From Siphonodentalium dalli (lineage: Eukaryota; Mollusca; Scaphopoda; Gadilida; Siphonodentaliidae), in contig CP136068.1 in assembly GCA_032622095.1 (NCBI GenBank), positions 7,853,314 to 7,917,313 of the forward strand: a DNA stretch of 64,000 bases, written 5' to 3'. The translations under genes and the position numbers were made by a program. Below are positions 46,252 through 58,336 of this stretch, one piece after another (within the stretch, counting starts at the first letter, position 1; every line of letters begins with the position of its first letter). The notes beneath the pieces were generated by a model. That model was not told the DNA's origin. It did no database searches and worked only from the letters and a program-made list of their open reading frames with translations.

Positions 46252-46828
46252 TTAAAGATACGGACGGCCTTTAATTCGCAATGGGTATTGCTGTTAAAAT
46301 AGTCACATCCGTTAAAACAGCTGTGCACAGAAAGAATATTAAAATATAGACAGATTGTGTTCTTATACCAATATAAATACCGCGTAAATAACATGTTATT
46401 GTCAAGCCGTACGCCATGTTAGTAAACAAACGCCATGTTATGTTACAGGACAGTACGTAAAGAGTGTGCGATAAGAAAACACTCAATACCGGGGAGACCC
46501 CATTCTTGAATTGTGGTTAAAACTGTCACAAAACTTGTTTACAGCATACCGGTATATAGCGCTCGCTAATCCCCACACATCAATATTTCGGTGTTGAATG
46601 GGTCGACCACCCCGAATCACTCTCCCAAAACAAATCGCCACGGTGTTGAGTGTTTTGCATATCGCACACTCTATACGTAATGTGTATAAATAAACGGTTG
46701 GCTTTTTTGTGGGTAATATCACAGTCATAATATAATTATACTATACTATTAGAATACCCTTTTTACATAATTTGGTAACCTTTATTTCTGAATGATAACC
46801 AACAACCAAGGTCATCAGTGCCTTTAAT
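46252..46828. mobile_element. TTAA-flanked element, AGATACGGACGGCCTT end
   Basis: The left TTAAAGATACGGACGGCCTT and right AAGGTCATCAGTGCCTTTAA are inverted and imperfect. The interior shares CAGAAAGAATATTAAAATAT, AGACAGATTGTGTTCTTATA and ACATGTTATTGTCA with the element at 60540-61041, which identifies the family. Short open frames inside (71 and 81 codons, minus) are not conserved in the second copy. Confidence 0.65.
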
Positions 46829-47353
46829 AAGAGAATCTACTTCGTAAATACAGAGCTAATCGTCAGTAACTGTTGTGGGTGTATTCAGCCACTATTAATA
46901 TTTTATACAAGGAGCCAACATGATGCCGTTTTTAGAACTGTTTGCTAATACTACCAGATCAGACGAGGCAATATGAGGACTGGGGAATAAGGACTAGAAT
47001 AAAATAAAGTTGCATAAGGCACTCACAGTGTAGTAGGTAGTAAGATCTTAGCTGCATGAAAATCTGTGTTTTTATTTTTGAATAATTTTCATTGCGTTGA
47101 CCTTTTGTAATGTGGACCTTCATAGTTTGATTAGTATTGTCCCAACTGTGTGTTGAACAAAATGACTGTCAATGGGGTGAATTAAAAAAAAATCTCAATT
47201 TCACACTATCAATTTGAAGGCAAAATCAGTATCCTTTACAACCAATGTATGCTATAGTATCATAACAACACGTGTTTAACCTCACAATATGAAAGATATA
47301 TTCGAATTATGAAAAAAATGGATTTAAAAAATAAAAACAACCATTGTTTCATG

Positions 47354-48372
47354 CAGAGACGTGGTGACAGGGAGGTTGGGGGGATACATACCCCCCCCCA
47401 ACTTTGGTCAAAATTGTCAACAGTTGGAAATTTCATACCTGCCAAAACATTAGTTGGAAATTTCACACCAACAATAGGTTGAAAATGTTCTTGTAGTTTG
47501 ATTTTCAAACAATTTATTGTGGGAATTAATTGTTTTTGAACCAATTATTACATATTTTCCTATTTTTTGTCAAAATTTTGGACTGAAATGGTCATCAGTT
47601 GGAAATGTTCCAACCTCAGGGGGTAACAGGTTGGACATTTCCAACACTTGGAAAGCTTGTGTCCTGGTCACTCCCACGTGGCCAATAAAAAACTGCTAGT
47701 TAATTTAAGAAAACAATATTGTCATTCATTTGGTCAACATTGTTCTTGGAATTGTCTTCAGTTCGAAATTTTCCAACTCCAGGAAGGCTTGAGGCTAGGA
47801 TAGATGCTAGGATTTTTCGATTTTCTTGTTCAGATTTCAAAAATTTCGCACACCGGTCCGAACCATGGTCGGACCGGTGTGTCATTGTTCCTCCCCCGTA
47901 GCCAATACAAAACTGCTAATAAGTTTAACAAAACAATATTTTACTACATTTGGTGAAAATTGTAATGGTCATCAGTTGGAGAATTTCCAACCTGAGGGGG
48001 AGTATGAGGTTTAAAATTTCCAACACTATAGGAAAGCTTCAGGTGAGGCCAGTCTAGATGCTAGGCTAGCCCGGCGTGTCCTGGTCTCTTGTTCGTAGCC
48101 GTGTGCATTTGTCTGGAATTAGACCACTAGATGTTAGGATTTATGCATTTTTTCAGGTTAAATATCTGAATGTTCTCATTCCGGGAATATAGAACCATGG
48201 TTTATGAATATATAGGATATAAGGTGTGAGCATTGAGGTGCAAGGGGTGAGTGCAAATGAAATTATGCAAAACTCGTGTTTGGTCTGATATTCTGATTCA
48301 GGGGGGGGGGGGTGCAGTTGGAATTTTGCAAGGTGGACACCCCCGAACGGAGACCCTCTAGCCACGTCCCTG
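47354..48372. mobile_element. Complete hAT-like element with 8-bp target duplication
   Basis: The ends are CAGAGACGTGGTGACAGGG and GCCACGTCCCTG, with a 12-bp imperfect TIR. They are bordered by perfect GTTTCATG on both sides (47346-47353, 48373-48380). An 8-bp duplication with CAGGG ends is the hAT pattern. The 1-kb interior is non-coding and built of repeated TTTCCAAC / GTTGGAAA words and two similar halves, each with GTCATCAGTTGGA, CCAACCT(C/G)AGGGGG and GGAAAGCTT. It is the reference copy for fragments at 9094, 12311, 14412 and 24719. Confidence 0.85.
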
Positions 48373-48758
48373 GTTTCATGTAGGTCGACAGACAGTTTGA
48401 CAGGAAATATTAAAAAAAAACACACTGCATTATCTAGACTATGAACCCAACTAGGTTATGTGATCAGTCTACCATTTGAAATCATGACTGTCTGCGAGAA
48501 AATACATAAAACATTTTTTTTGGCAGCCATTTGCAGAACTATTTTTTATCGGGTAAAGGACCAAAACAACCTAAAACAACATAAATATCATTCAACCACG
48601 TTATCAATAATCTAGCAGACATAAATACTCATTACTGATTCATCTGGTCAGACAATATGTAGCGCTATGGTGATTTTTACTAAAAAAAATAGTTCTGAAA
48701 AATGGCCCCCAAAAATTGAGATTTTTTTGAAAATTCAGGAACGGGGCGGGGCGCCTTC

Positions 48759-49006
48759 TTAACCCTTTGAGTGCCAGGTCCGATTTTTGTATCAACCCAT
48801 ATACCCTGTGCCAATGCATTCTCTTATATATGCGAGTCGACCATAGGTCGCCTCGCATATATAAGAGAATGCATTGGCCTAACAATTATATATATATATT
48901 TTTTTTTTTTTTTTACAATTTTAATAATTTATTCTTATATACTTTAACAGACTTATTTTGTAGGTTTAGGGCCGATAAGATCGGCCCCTGGCACTCAAAG
49001 GGTTAA
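48759..49006. mobile_element. TTAA-flanked element, CCCTTTGAGTGCCAGG ends, carrying one hairpin
   Basis: TTAACCCTTTGAGTGCCAGG to CCTGGCACTCAAAGGGTTAA, with GGTCCGAT / ATCGGCCCC extending the TIR. Inside, after ATACCCTGTGCC, is one full 69-bp hairpin (48810-48878) and the cassette's CTAACAATT, T-rich, ACAATTTTAATAATTT spacer. The second hairpin is missing. The host family differs from copies C and D, so the cassette entered it independently. Confidence 0.9.
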
Positions 49007-49050
49007 ATGTTTCAACACGTCGCTGAAGAGTTATCAATACTAAAAATAAG

Positions 49051-52000
49051 AACGAAATCAAACTACTTACTCTATGTCCTTCTTAGTGCACGACGAAATC
49101 AAACTACTTACTCTATGTCCTTCTTAGTGCACGACGAAATCAAACTACTTACTCTATGTCCTTCTTAGTGCATGACGAAATCAAACTACTTACTCTATGT
49201 CCTTCTTAGTGCACGACGAAATCAAACTACTTACTCTATGTTCTTCTTAGTGCACGACGAAATCAAACTACTTACTCTATGTCCTTCTTAGTGCATGACG
49301 AAATCAAACTACTTACTCTATGTCCTTCTTAGTGCATGACGAAATCAAACTACTTACTCTATGTCCTTCTTAGTGCACGACGAAATCAAACTACTTACTC
49401 TATGTCCTTCTTAGTGCATGACGAAATCAAACTACTTACTCTATGTCCTTCTTAGTGCATGACGAAATCAAACTATTTACTCTATGTTCTTCTTAGTGCA
49501 CGACGAAATCAAACTACTTACTCTATGTCCTTATTAGTGCACGACGAAATCAAACTACTTACTCTATGTCCTTCTTAGTGCATGACGAAATCAAACTATT
49601 TACTCTATGTCCTTCTTAGTGCATGACGAAATCAAACTACTTACTCTATGTTCTTCTTAGTGCATGACGAAATCAAACTACTTACTCTATGTCCTTATTA
49701 GTGCACGACGAAATCAAACTACTTACTCTATGTCCTTCTTAGTGCATGACGAAATCAAACTACTTACTCTATGTCCTTTTTAGTGCACGACGAAATCAAA
49801 CTACTTACTCTATGTCCTTCTTAGTGCACGACGAAATCAAACTACTTACTCTATGTCCTTCTTAGTGCATGACGAAATCAAACTACTTACTCTATGTCCT
49901 TATTAGTGCACGACGAAATCAAACTACTTACTCTATGTCCTTCTTAGTGCATGACGAAATCAAACTACTTACTCTATGTCCTTCTTAGTGCACGACGAAA
50001 TCAAACTACTTACTCTATGTCCTTCTTAGTGCATGACGAAATCAAACTACTTACTCTATGTCCTTCTTAGTGCACGACGAAATCAAACTACTTACTCTAT
50101 GTCCTTCTTAGTGCACGACGAAATCAAACTACTTACTCTATGTCCTTATTAGTGCACGACGAAATCAAACTACTTACTCTATGTCCTTATTAGTGCACGA
50201 CGAAATCAAACTACTTACTCTATGTCCTTATTAGTGCACGACGAAATCAAACTACTTACTCTATGTCCTTCTTAGTGCACGACGAAATCAAACTACTTAC
50301 TCTATGTCCTTATTAGTGCACGACGAAATCAAACTACTTACTCTATGTCCTTATTAGTGCACGACGAAATCAAACTACTTACTCTATGTCCTTATTAGTG
50401 CACGACGAAATCAAAATACTTACTCTATGTCCTTCTTAGTGCACGACGAAATCAAACTACTTACTCTATGTCCTTATTAGTGCACGACGAAATCAAACTA
50501 CTTACTCTATGTTTTTCTTAGTGCATGACGAAATCAAACTACTTACTCTATGTCCTTCTTAGTGCACGACGAAATCAAACTACTTACTCTATGTCCTTCT
50601 TAGTTCACGACGAAATCAAACTACTTACTCTATGTCCTTCTTAGTGCATGACGAAATCAAACTATTTACTCTATGTTCTTCTTAGTGCATGACGAAATCA
50701 AACTACTTACTCTATGTCCTTCTTAGTGCATGACGAAATCAAACTACTTACTCTATGTCCTTCTTAGTGCACGACGAAATCAAACTACTTACTCTATGTC
50801 CTTCTTAGTGCATGACGAAATCAAACTATTTACTCTATGTTCTTCTTAGTGCATGACGAAATCAAACTACTTACTCTATGTCCTTCTTAGTGCATGACGA
50901 AATCAAACTACTTACTCTATGTCCTTCTTAGTGCACGACGAAATCAAACTACTTACTCTATGTCCTTCTTAGTGCATGACGAAATCAAACTACTTACTCT
51001 ATGTCCTTCTTAGTGCACGACGAAATCAAACTACTTACTCTATGTTCTTCTTAGTGCATGACGAAATCAAACTACTTACTCTATGTCCTTCTTAGTGCAT
51101 GACGAAATCAAACTACTTACTCTATGTCCTTCTTAGTGCACGACGAAATCAAACTACTTACTCTATGTTCTTCTTAGTGCATGACGAAATCAAACTACTT
51201 ACTCTATGTCCTTCTTAGTGCATGACGAAATCAAACTACTTACTCTATGTTCTTCTTAGTGCATGACGAAATCAAACTACTTACTCTATGTCCTTCTTAG
51301 TGCATGACGAAATCAAACTACTTACTCTATGTCCTTCTTAGTGCACGACGAAATCAAACTACTTACTCTATGTTCTTCTTAGTGCATGACGAAATCAAAC
51401 TACTTACTCTATGTCCTTCTTAGTGCATGACGAAATCAAACTACTTACTCTATGTCCTTCTTAGTGCATGACGAAATCAAACTACTTACTCTATGTTCTT
51501 CTTAGTGCATGACGAAATCAAACTATTTACTCTATGTTCTTCTTAGTGCATGACGAAATCAAACTACTTACTCTATGTCCTTCTTAGTGCACGACGAAAT
51601 CAAACTACTTACTCTATGTCCTTCTTAGTGCATGACGAAATCAAACTACTTACTCTATGTCCTTCTTAGTGCATGACGAAATCAAACTACTTACTCTATG
51701 TTCTTCTTAGTGCATGACGAAATCAAACTACTTACTCTATGTCCTTCTTAGTGCATGACGAAATCAAACTACTTACTCTATGTTCTTCTTAGTGCATGAC
51801 GAAATCAAACTACTTACTCTATGTCCTTCTTAGTGCATGACGAAATCAAACTACTTACTCTATGTTCTTCTTAGTGCATGACGAAATCAAACTACTTACT
51901 CTATGTCCTTCTTAGTGCATGACGAAATCAAACTACTTACTCTATGTCCTTCTTAGTGCATGACGAAATCAAACTACTTACTCTATGTCCTTCTTAGTGC

Positions 52001-53113
52001 ATGACGAAATCAAACTACTTACTCTATGTTCTTCTTAGTGCATGACGAAATCAAACTACTTACTCTATGTTCTTCTTAGTGCATGACGAAATCAAACTAC
52101 TTACTCTATGTCCTTCTTAGTGCATGACGAAATCAAACTATTTACTCTATGTCCTTCTTAGTGCATGACGAAATCAAACTACTTACTCTATGTTCTTCTT
52201 AGTGCATGACGAAATCAAACTACTTACTCTATGTTCTTCTTAGTGCATGACGAAATCAAACTACTTACTCTATGTCCTTCTTAGTGCATGACGAAATCAA
52301 ACTATTTACTCTATGTCCTTCTTAGTGCACGACGAAATCAAACTACTTACTCTATGTCCTTCTTAGTGCATGACGAAATCAAACTACTTACTCTATGTCC
52401 TTCTTAGTGCATGACAAAATCAAACTACTTACTCTATGTCCTTCTTAGTGCATGACGAAATCAAACTATTTACTCTATGTCCTTCTTAGTGCATGACGAA
52501 ATCAAACTACTTACTCTATGTCCTTCTTAGTGCATGACGAAATCAAACTACTTACTCTATGTCCTTCTTAGTGCATGACGAAATCAAACTACTTACTCTA
52601 TGTTCTTCTTAGTGCATGACGAAATCAAACTACTTACTCTATGTTCTTCTTAGTGCATGACGAAATCAAACTACTTACTCTATGTCCTTCTTAGTGCATG
52701 ACGAAATCAAACTACTTACTCTATGTCCTTCTTAGTGCACGACGAAATCAAACTACTTACTCTATGTCCTTCTTAGTGCACGACGAAATCAAACTACTTA
52801 CTCTATGTCCTTCTTAGTGCACGACGAAATCAAACTACTTACTCTATGTCCTTCTTAGTGCATGACGAAATCAAACTACTTACTCTATGTCCTTCTTAGT
52901 GCATGACGAAATCAAACTACTTACTCTATGTCCTTCTTAGTGCATGACGAAATCAAACTACTTACTCTATGTCCTTCTTAGTGCATGACGAAATCAAACT
53001 ACTTACTCTATGTCCTTCTTAGTGCATGACGAAATCAAACTACTTACTCTATGTCCTTCTTAGTGCATGACGAAATCAAACTACTTACTCTATGTCCTTC
53101 TTAGTGCACGACG
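49051..53113 (+). repeat. 41-bp satellite array, ~99 units
   Basis: Unit GACGAAATCAAACTACTTAC then TCTATGTCCTTCTTAGTGCAC, period 41 throughout 4.06 kb with no insertion. Variants are few. GCAC/GCATGAC is a CpG to TpG change at a fixed site. Others are GTCC/GTTC, CTTCTTAG/CTTATTAG, and CTACTT/CTATTT. CTTATTAG units occur only in about 49.5-50.5 kb, GTTC units mostly after 50.6 kb, and GCAC becomes rarer to the right, so units homogenised in blocks. Stops occur in every frame. It starts within a similar degenerate unit (AACGAAATC) and ends abruptly at CACGACGCTGTTC. Confidence 0.98.
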
Positions 53114-53189
53114 CTGTTCATGAACACTTTTATGACTTTGCAGATTTACCCTCTGCGAGCGCCGTATATATTTAAAGATACACAATCCC

Positions 53190-53520
53190 CATATCATCAG
53201 ATTCCAACATCAACAACAACATTTTGTAAATGGCGCTTGAGTTATCAGAATCGATTAATTGGCTAAAATAATGCTAACCACTGTAAACTATAGAATAAAT
53301 TGCCCAAAAATTTGTTTTATATCAACATTTTGTTCAACGAAATTTGGTATCGAGAGTTTGTTGGTCGGCATTCGTCGAATATTTGCCCGGCAGCCAAATA
53401 TTCAAGTTGGTGAAAAATAACAGATAAAAATAAAATCGATATCTGATAACGCTGAGCTTTGGTTGGTTGGTTCAATCTCGACTCTAATCAAATATTGTTT
53501 ACCACAGAAGCCAAAGAAAT
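53190..53520 (+). repeat. Dispersed repeat hosting the TA element (left flank)
   Basis: It is similar in reverse complement to 11470-11760 (GTTATCAGAATCGATTAATT, AAAATCGATATCTGATAACG, AATCAAATATTG, GAAGCCAAAGAAATAG). The right flank after the insertion (54417-54470) matches 11410-11455. Confidence 0.7.
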
Positions 53521-54418
53521 AGTACACCCTAAATCTAGTTGGATGAACGTTGTATACAACTCGTTGGGTGCGAATTTGTTGTGTACTTATTATCCAACAG
53601 TTTAGTACGATGTACACAACTGATTGCGTGAACTGTCTTCTGTGGTATTACTTTTATACCACATTGGATAAAACCGCCACGTGACCGGGGCATCCAATAG
53701 CAGCGCGTTTCCGGTGCGGGCGAGCATGCGAGTTTTTGGCTCCAAATATTTCAAAACAAGTTGGACGACAGCGTGAAAAAACTCCTGAGCGACTGGAAAA
53801 TGGGACAAGACGTCGTGGATAGCTTTGCCGGTATAGTATACCTTTGTTATAATTATTCTTTGTACGATACACTGATTATGTAGGCTTTATGTATTGAGTG
53901 TATATTTATTTATATTTGCCAAATTTTGAAGTTTACAAATTTACACAACAGTTACTGCTGACGGCACTAATTTGACTAAATAAAATAGTACACTCATACA
54001 CTCAACACATAAAGCCTACATAATCAGTGTATCGTACAAAGAATAATTATAACAAAGGTATACTATACCGGCAAAGCTATCCACGACGTCTTGCCCCATT
54101 TTACTTTCCAATCAACGTTGCGTAAACTTTCCAATCAACAAATGTCACCCAACTCTACCCAACACCCAACAGTTCAATAAACGTAGATATATGTGCTATG
54201 GGCAATTAACGTTGACTGAGTGTTGTGTGAAATTTCATACAACACGTTGTATAATTAACATACAACCGTTGGTAGTAAATATATATGCAACGTTGTGTAA
54301 AAGTGTATCCAACAAAATTGTCATGCAACTTTTCACACAACGTAGATAGGTGCTGTGGGCATACAACGGTTGATTGACTATTGTATAACTTCTTATCCAA
54401 CTAGATTTAGGGTGTACT
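53521..54418. mobile_element. TA-flanked element, CACCCTAAATCTAGTTGGAT ends
   Basis: The ends CACCCTAAATCTAGTTGGAT / ATCCAACTAGATTTAGGGTG are bordered by TA. Subterminal zones hold many TTGTGTA, ACAACGTTGT and ATCCAAC words. The centre is a large foldback: TGGATAGCTTTGCCGGTATA through TTGTACGATACACTGATTAT to GTAGGCTTTATGTATTGAGT (53817-53900) is mirrored at about 53995-54085. No protein is encoded. The layout matches 39961-40762, although the termini differ. Confidence 0.85.
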
Positions 54419-54724
54419 TTAGGAGCTTTTAATCGGATTATGCATCTTTAAGATGTGAGTGTAGGGGATAATCCATTCCGGTCTAATGGGATAAAGGGTC
54501 GCACGAGAAGTTAGTCTGACTTACTTGAATATATGTGAAGGGGGAAATGAAAAACAAGCAACATAATTCTGACCATAATTTAATGAAAATATATATCTAA
54601 ACACATAAATACTTCATTAATAAAACATATATAAAACCGTAATATTTCGAGTGCGTAGCGTTGGTTTTCTGATTAAATCGTCAATGAAAACAGTTTGATT
54701 TTGGAATATTTGCTCTCACCAATA

Positions 54725-54937
54725 CATTAATGCCCTAATTAATCGACTCCATAACCACAGCAGAATTATGGGTAACTTTTCAGGATTTAGTCGGAAATAT
54801 GGATTGTTGCCATTCATCGGAAAGCTCTCGGCGAGAGCTTTCCGATGAATGGCAACATGCCATATTTCCAAATAAAATCCTGAAAGTTACCCATAATTAT
54901 GCTGTGATTATGGAGTCGATTAATTAGGGCATTACTT
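54725..54937. mobile_element. TA-flanked foldback MITE, CA(G/T)TAATGC ends, copy 3
   Basis: CATTAATGCCCTAATTAATC and GATTAATTAGGGCATTACTT, bordered by TA. The arms are about 100 bp with GACTCCATAACCACAGCAGA, TTATGGGTAACTTTTCAGGA, TTAGTCGGAAATATGG and TTGCCATTCATCGGAAAGCT, meeting at GAAAGCTCTCGGCGAGAGCTTTC. It is a complete and symmetrical copy. Confidence 0.92.
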
Positions 54938-55172
54938 TAGTATGGACACCTTTCGCATTAGGAACTACTGCTAATAAGAATTACGAATAGCTAATAGTAT
55001 AGTCGAACATTTTTCTGACTTTTAGCCGAATTGACGACTACGATTGGTTTGTGAGAAAATAGTGCCGTTCAAACTTCTTGTCACTCGCAGAAATGTGATA
55101 TGATCATGTTTGTCGTGATTATTGTGTACTTAATTATGGTGTTATCCGGTCATAGTCAGTGGTTGGTTCGAA

Positions 55173-55524
55173 CTGTGCCAATGCATTCTCTTATATATGC
55201 GAGTCGACCATAGGTCGCCTCGCATATATAAGAGAATGCATTGGCTTAACACATTAAAAATTATAAAATTGTTAAAGAATGTAAGAAAAAATGGTAAAAA
55301 GTGTTAAAAAAAGATTTTGTTTAGGCCAATGCATTCTCTTATATATGCGAGGCGACCTATGGTCGACTCGCATATATAAGAGAATGCATTGGCACAGGGC
55401 TAACTGTAACTATCACAATGTGGTCAAGGAGCCGGTTCCAATGATATCCATATTTGTATGGTTTTATTGAGACAGACCGAAGATATTTTAGGCTGTTGAA
55501 GCTTTATTTGGCCGGTTTTGGCCA
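55173..55524. mobile_element. Paired-hairpin element, copy F (ends lost)
   Basis: Hairpins at 55177-55245 and 55325-55393 with the same spacer as copies C and D. The sequence then continues through GGTCAAGGAGCCGGTTCCAA to GGCCGGTTTTGGCC. Both TTAA ends of the host are missing, so it is a truncated copy. Confidence 0.88.
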
Positions 55525-56714
55525 GTGCATGATTGTCTTTTCGAAACCGTATTCATAACTACGGATATTGCCAAACGACACCTGCCGCAGAAAGAACACC
55601 AATTCTAGTGACGTAGTACCCTATTCGTAATTGTTATCAGTAGTAGTTCATTGTGCGAAAGTTGTCCAATGATTCGTCTGCATGTCATAAACCTTGTATG
55701 TACAGTTCCGCCCTGATTTTTATTACGATGATGATAATTCGTGCAGTGTTAAGTGGCGAACATGAAATCATTTAAGATTTGGATTTGTAGTACCCGTATA
55801 TTTCTATACATGCGCATAACCAACGGTTTATTGCGCTTCTAATCATACAACGCACAATGTCCACGAACAACTGCAATCAGAGCTGTGATAATTTCAATAA
55901 AATTAGTTTTCCCGCTGATTAAAAACCAACGTCACGCATCTTCGAATTGCTAATCTTCTGTCTATTTCATGACATGAACACTCACGTTAATATAAGTATA
56001 CATTGATATGGGATACAATTGAGAGCTTTGTCACAATCTGGCAAAACGAAAATGCACTATAATTTATTAATTTATGAACTTATACGTGTATAAACCAACA
56101 ATGTCAGGCCTCATTGCCCACAACAGGAAATTTTATTTCGCGCTCCGCGTGTATAATGTGTCGCTGATTATTGGTATACAGTGGGCGCATGGGCGTTTTA
56201 TTTATAGAAATGGGAATTTTTGGGGCGGGTTAAAAGTCGAACTGCAACCCGGAGGCCAAGTCCGGTAAAAGGTGATGTTGGGAATTTCAATTTCGTTTAT
56301 TTTCCTTTACATTATGTCAATAATGTTGATTTTTGGTTTGTGATAAGCTATGACAATTACAAATAAAAGAATATATTTTTGGTCCGCATTTATAGGCTTT
56401 CTGCTGAGATTCATGAGACACCTTCAGTGATAAGCCGTATATAGTTGTTGTAATAATTTGAAGGATTAGTTGTTTTAACGGAATTCTGAGTTGGTCATTC
56501 GTGAAACCAGTATATTTTATATTCTATAATTACAACCGTGGATATATAATATATGATCTTGAGCGCGTTACCATTTCTGACATTGGTTTTCTTGTCTGTG
56601 GATGGGCTGGATCCTTTCGCACAATTCCCTTGGGATATAGTAGCATTCAGCCGCAAGCGAATCTAGCTTGACGTGTGGGATAACCTACCAAGCAATGCCA
56701 CAATGTTCAACTCA

Positions 56715-56808
56715 AGATCGTCAGGCCACACCGATCGTCCTGGCCACACAGATCGTCAGGCCACACCGATCGTCCTGGCCACACAGATCGTCAGGCCACA
56801 CCGATCGA
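56715..56808 (+). repeat. 35-bp tandem repeat, 2.7 units
   Basis: GATCGTCAGGCCACACC then GATCGTCCTGGCCACACA. Each unit is itself two related half-units of 17-18 bp. Confidence 0.92.
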
Positions 56809-57141
56809 CGGATTGCGTGAAATTATAGGCAGTGCTAATGGGAACTTGATACAAATAAAACTCGTGGCATTATTTATTAGCTATTAATGGAACTCAGTTT
56901 CAAGAATATAGGTTCATAGTTGCACAAATGAGATTGAAAAACCCTTTCTCCTGAATCCTGTCAACAGGGAGGGATGAATCTTGCGTACCATGCATGCAGT
57001 TAAGAATATAAGAAATTTTAAAAAGTGTCATTTTAGGTTAAGAAATAATCAAAATTTGAGCCATGTGGTGCTATAATATCTGCGTACTAGCCCTTTTGTT
57101 GACTTCAAAATACCGGTGGTATTGGGCATACACATCTTACC

Positions 57142-57445
57142 CCTGTGCCAATGCATTATCTATTATATATGCGAGTCGACCATATGTCGCCTCGCATATA
57201 TAATAGAATGCATTGGCCTAACAAATTTTTGTCATTTTTTAGAATTTTTTCTTACATCATTTAACAATTTTTATCGTTTTTTATAATTTTTTCTCACATT
57301 CTATAACAATTTTTATATTTTGTTCTTATATTCTTTAACAATTTAATAAGTTTGTTATCATTTTTTCTTACATTCTTTAACTATTTTCTCATTTTTTATA
57401 ATGTTTTCTTACATTCTTTATCAGGTTTTTATAATTTTTAGCATC
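57142..57445 (+). mobile_element. Hairpin cassette, copy G (left end), with T-rich tail
   Basis: ACCCCTGTGCC leads into a hairpin (57147-57217) with matched changes on both arms: CATTATCTATTATATATGCG pairs with CGCATATATAATAGAATGC. About 220 bp of repeated TTTTTTCTTACATTCTTTAAC words follow, an expanded cassette spacer. The right end is missing. Confidence 0.75.
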
Positions 57446-57823
57446 TTGGGGTATGATTATGCTTAGCCCTTTGTATACATTGACGAGTAGTTATCCCTTG
57501 AGAAAATATGCGGAAAATAAGTTCAACAAACGACCATAGATCGTAAATTTAACTTCTCTGAACATTTCACTCCAATAAGTCAAACAGATAGGACTTCTTC
57601 TGTACTTATATCATCTGCTAAGTGTTACTAAAAACCCCTTCAGATGAGTATTAGTCCATTCCCATGTATCATTTTATAACTGAGTGGGAAAATACAGTTA
57701 GTATAGATACACGATTACGAAATAATCGCATTTATTTTCAAGCGATCCGTCTCTACAGTAGTCAAATAAACCATTGGTTTTGGGTATGACGGTATTGAAA
57801 CACGAGGTGTCGATTTCCAGTTT

Positions 57824-57835
57824 TGCGCATGCGCA
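57824..57835. promoter_or_regulatory. NRF1-like palindrome TGCGCATGCGCA
   Basis: A perfect match to the palindromic core bound by NRF1-type factors in animal promoters. On the minus strand it sits 18 bases after an ATG in an ATGGCGTCTC context, which resembles a YY1-type start. A 93-codon frame (minus) runs through it. No other gene evidence supports a promoter here. Confidence 0.2.
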
Positions 57836-58336
57836 CACAAATCTTTGAGACGCCATTTCTACAATTCCAAGGTTGGGAAAAAATCTTCTCTTGAAATAAT
57901 TTAAGAACTCATAAATGTAGAAGATGTTATTTACACCCAACCCACCCACCCCTTTAAGTCTATCTCCTTTGTCTATCACTGCTCACCCCGTGAGGCCCGG
58001 GGGAGCATTTTGGAAATTGTTTCCGTTACATTTTATAATTGTTATGTCATTATATATTGATAATTTTATGTTATGTCAATCTATATTGATAATTTTATTT
58101 TTCCTTGGTGGATGATGGCGTTTTTTGCCCTCCACCTTCATGACTATATATATATATATTTTTGGTTGTTTTATCAATAAACAGCTCTATTGAATCTGAC
58201 CAACTAGTTTAGTCATTGAACGTAGCAAACCCTTAGAGCAGCCCCTATTACTATCCCGGGTTATGCGGCCTTGGGTTGACAGTAGGATCTGTAGAACATA
58301 AAAATGGTTAAAAATCCGGGTACCAGAATTTGGGTT

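Noticed and set aside
49051-53113. Regular repeats resembling a CRISPR array
   Set aside because: The units are contiguous 41-mers with no unique spacers, no cas-like genes are present and the context is animal DNA. It is a satellite.
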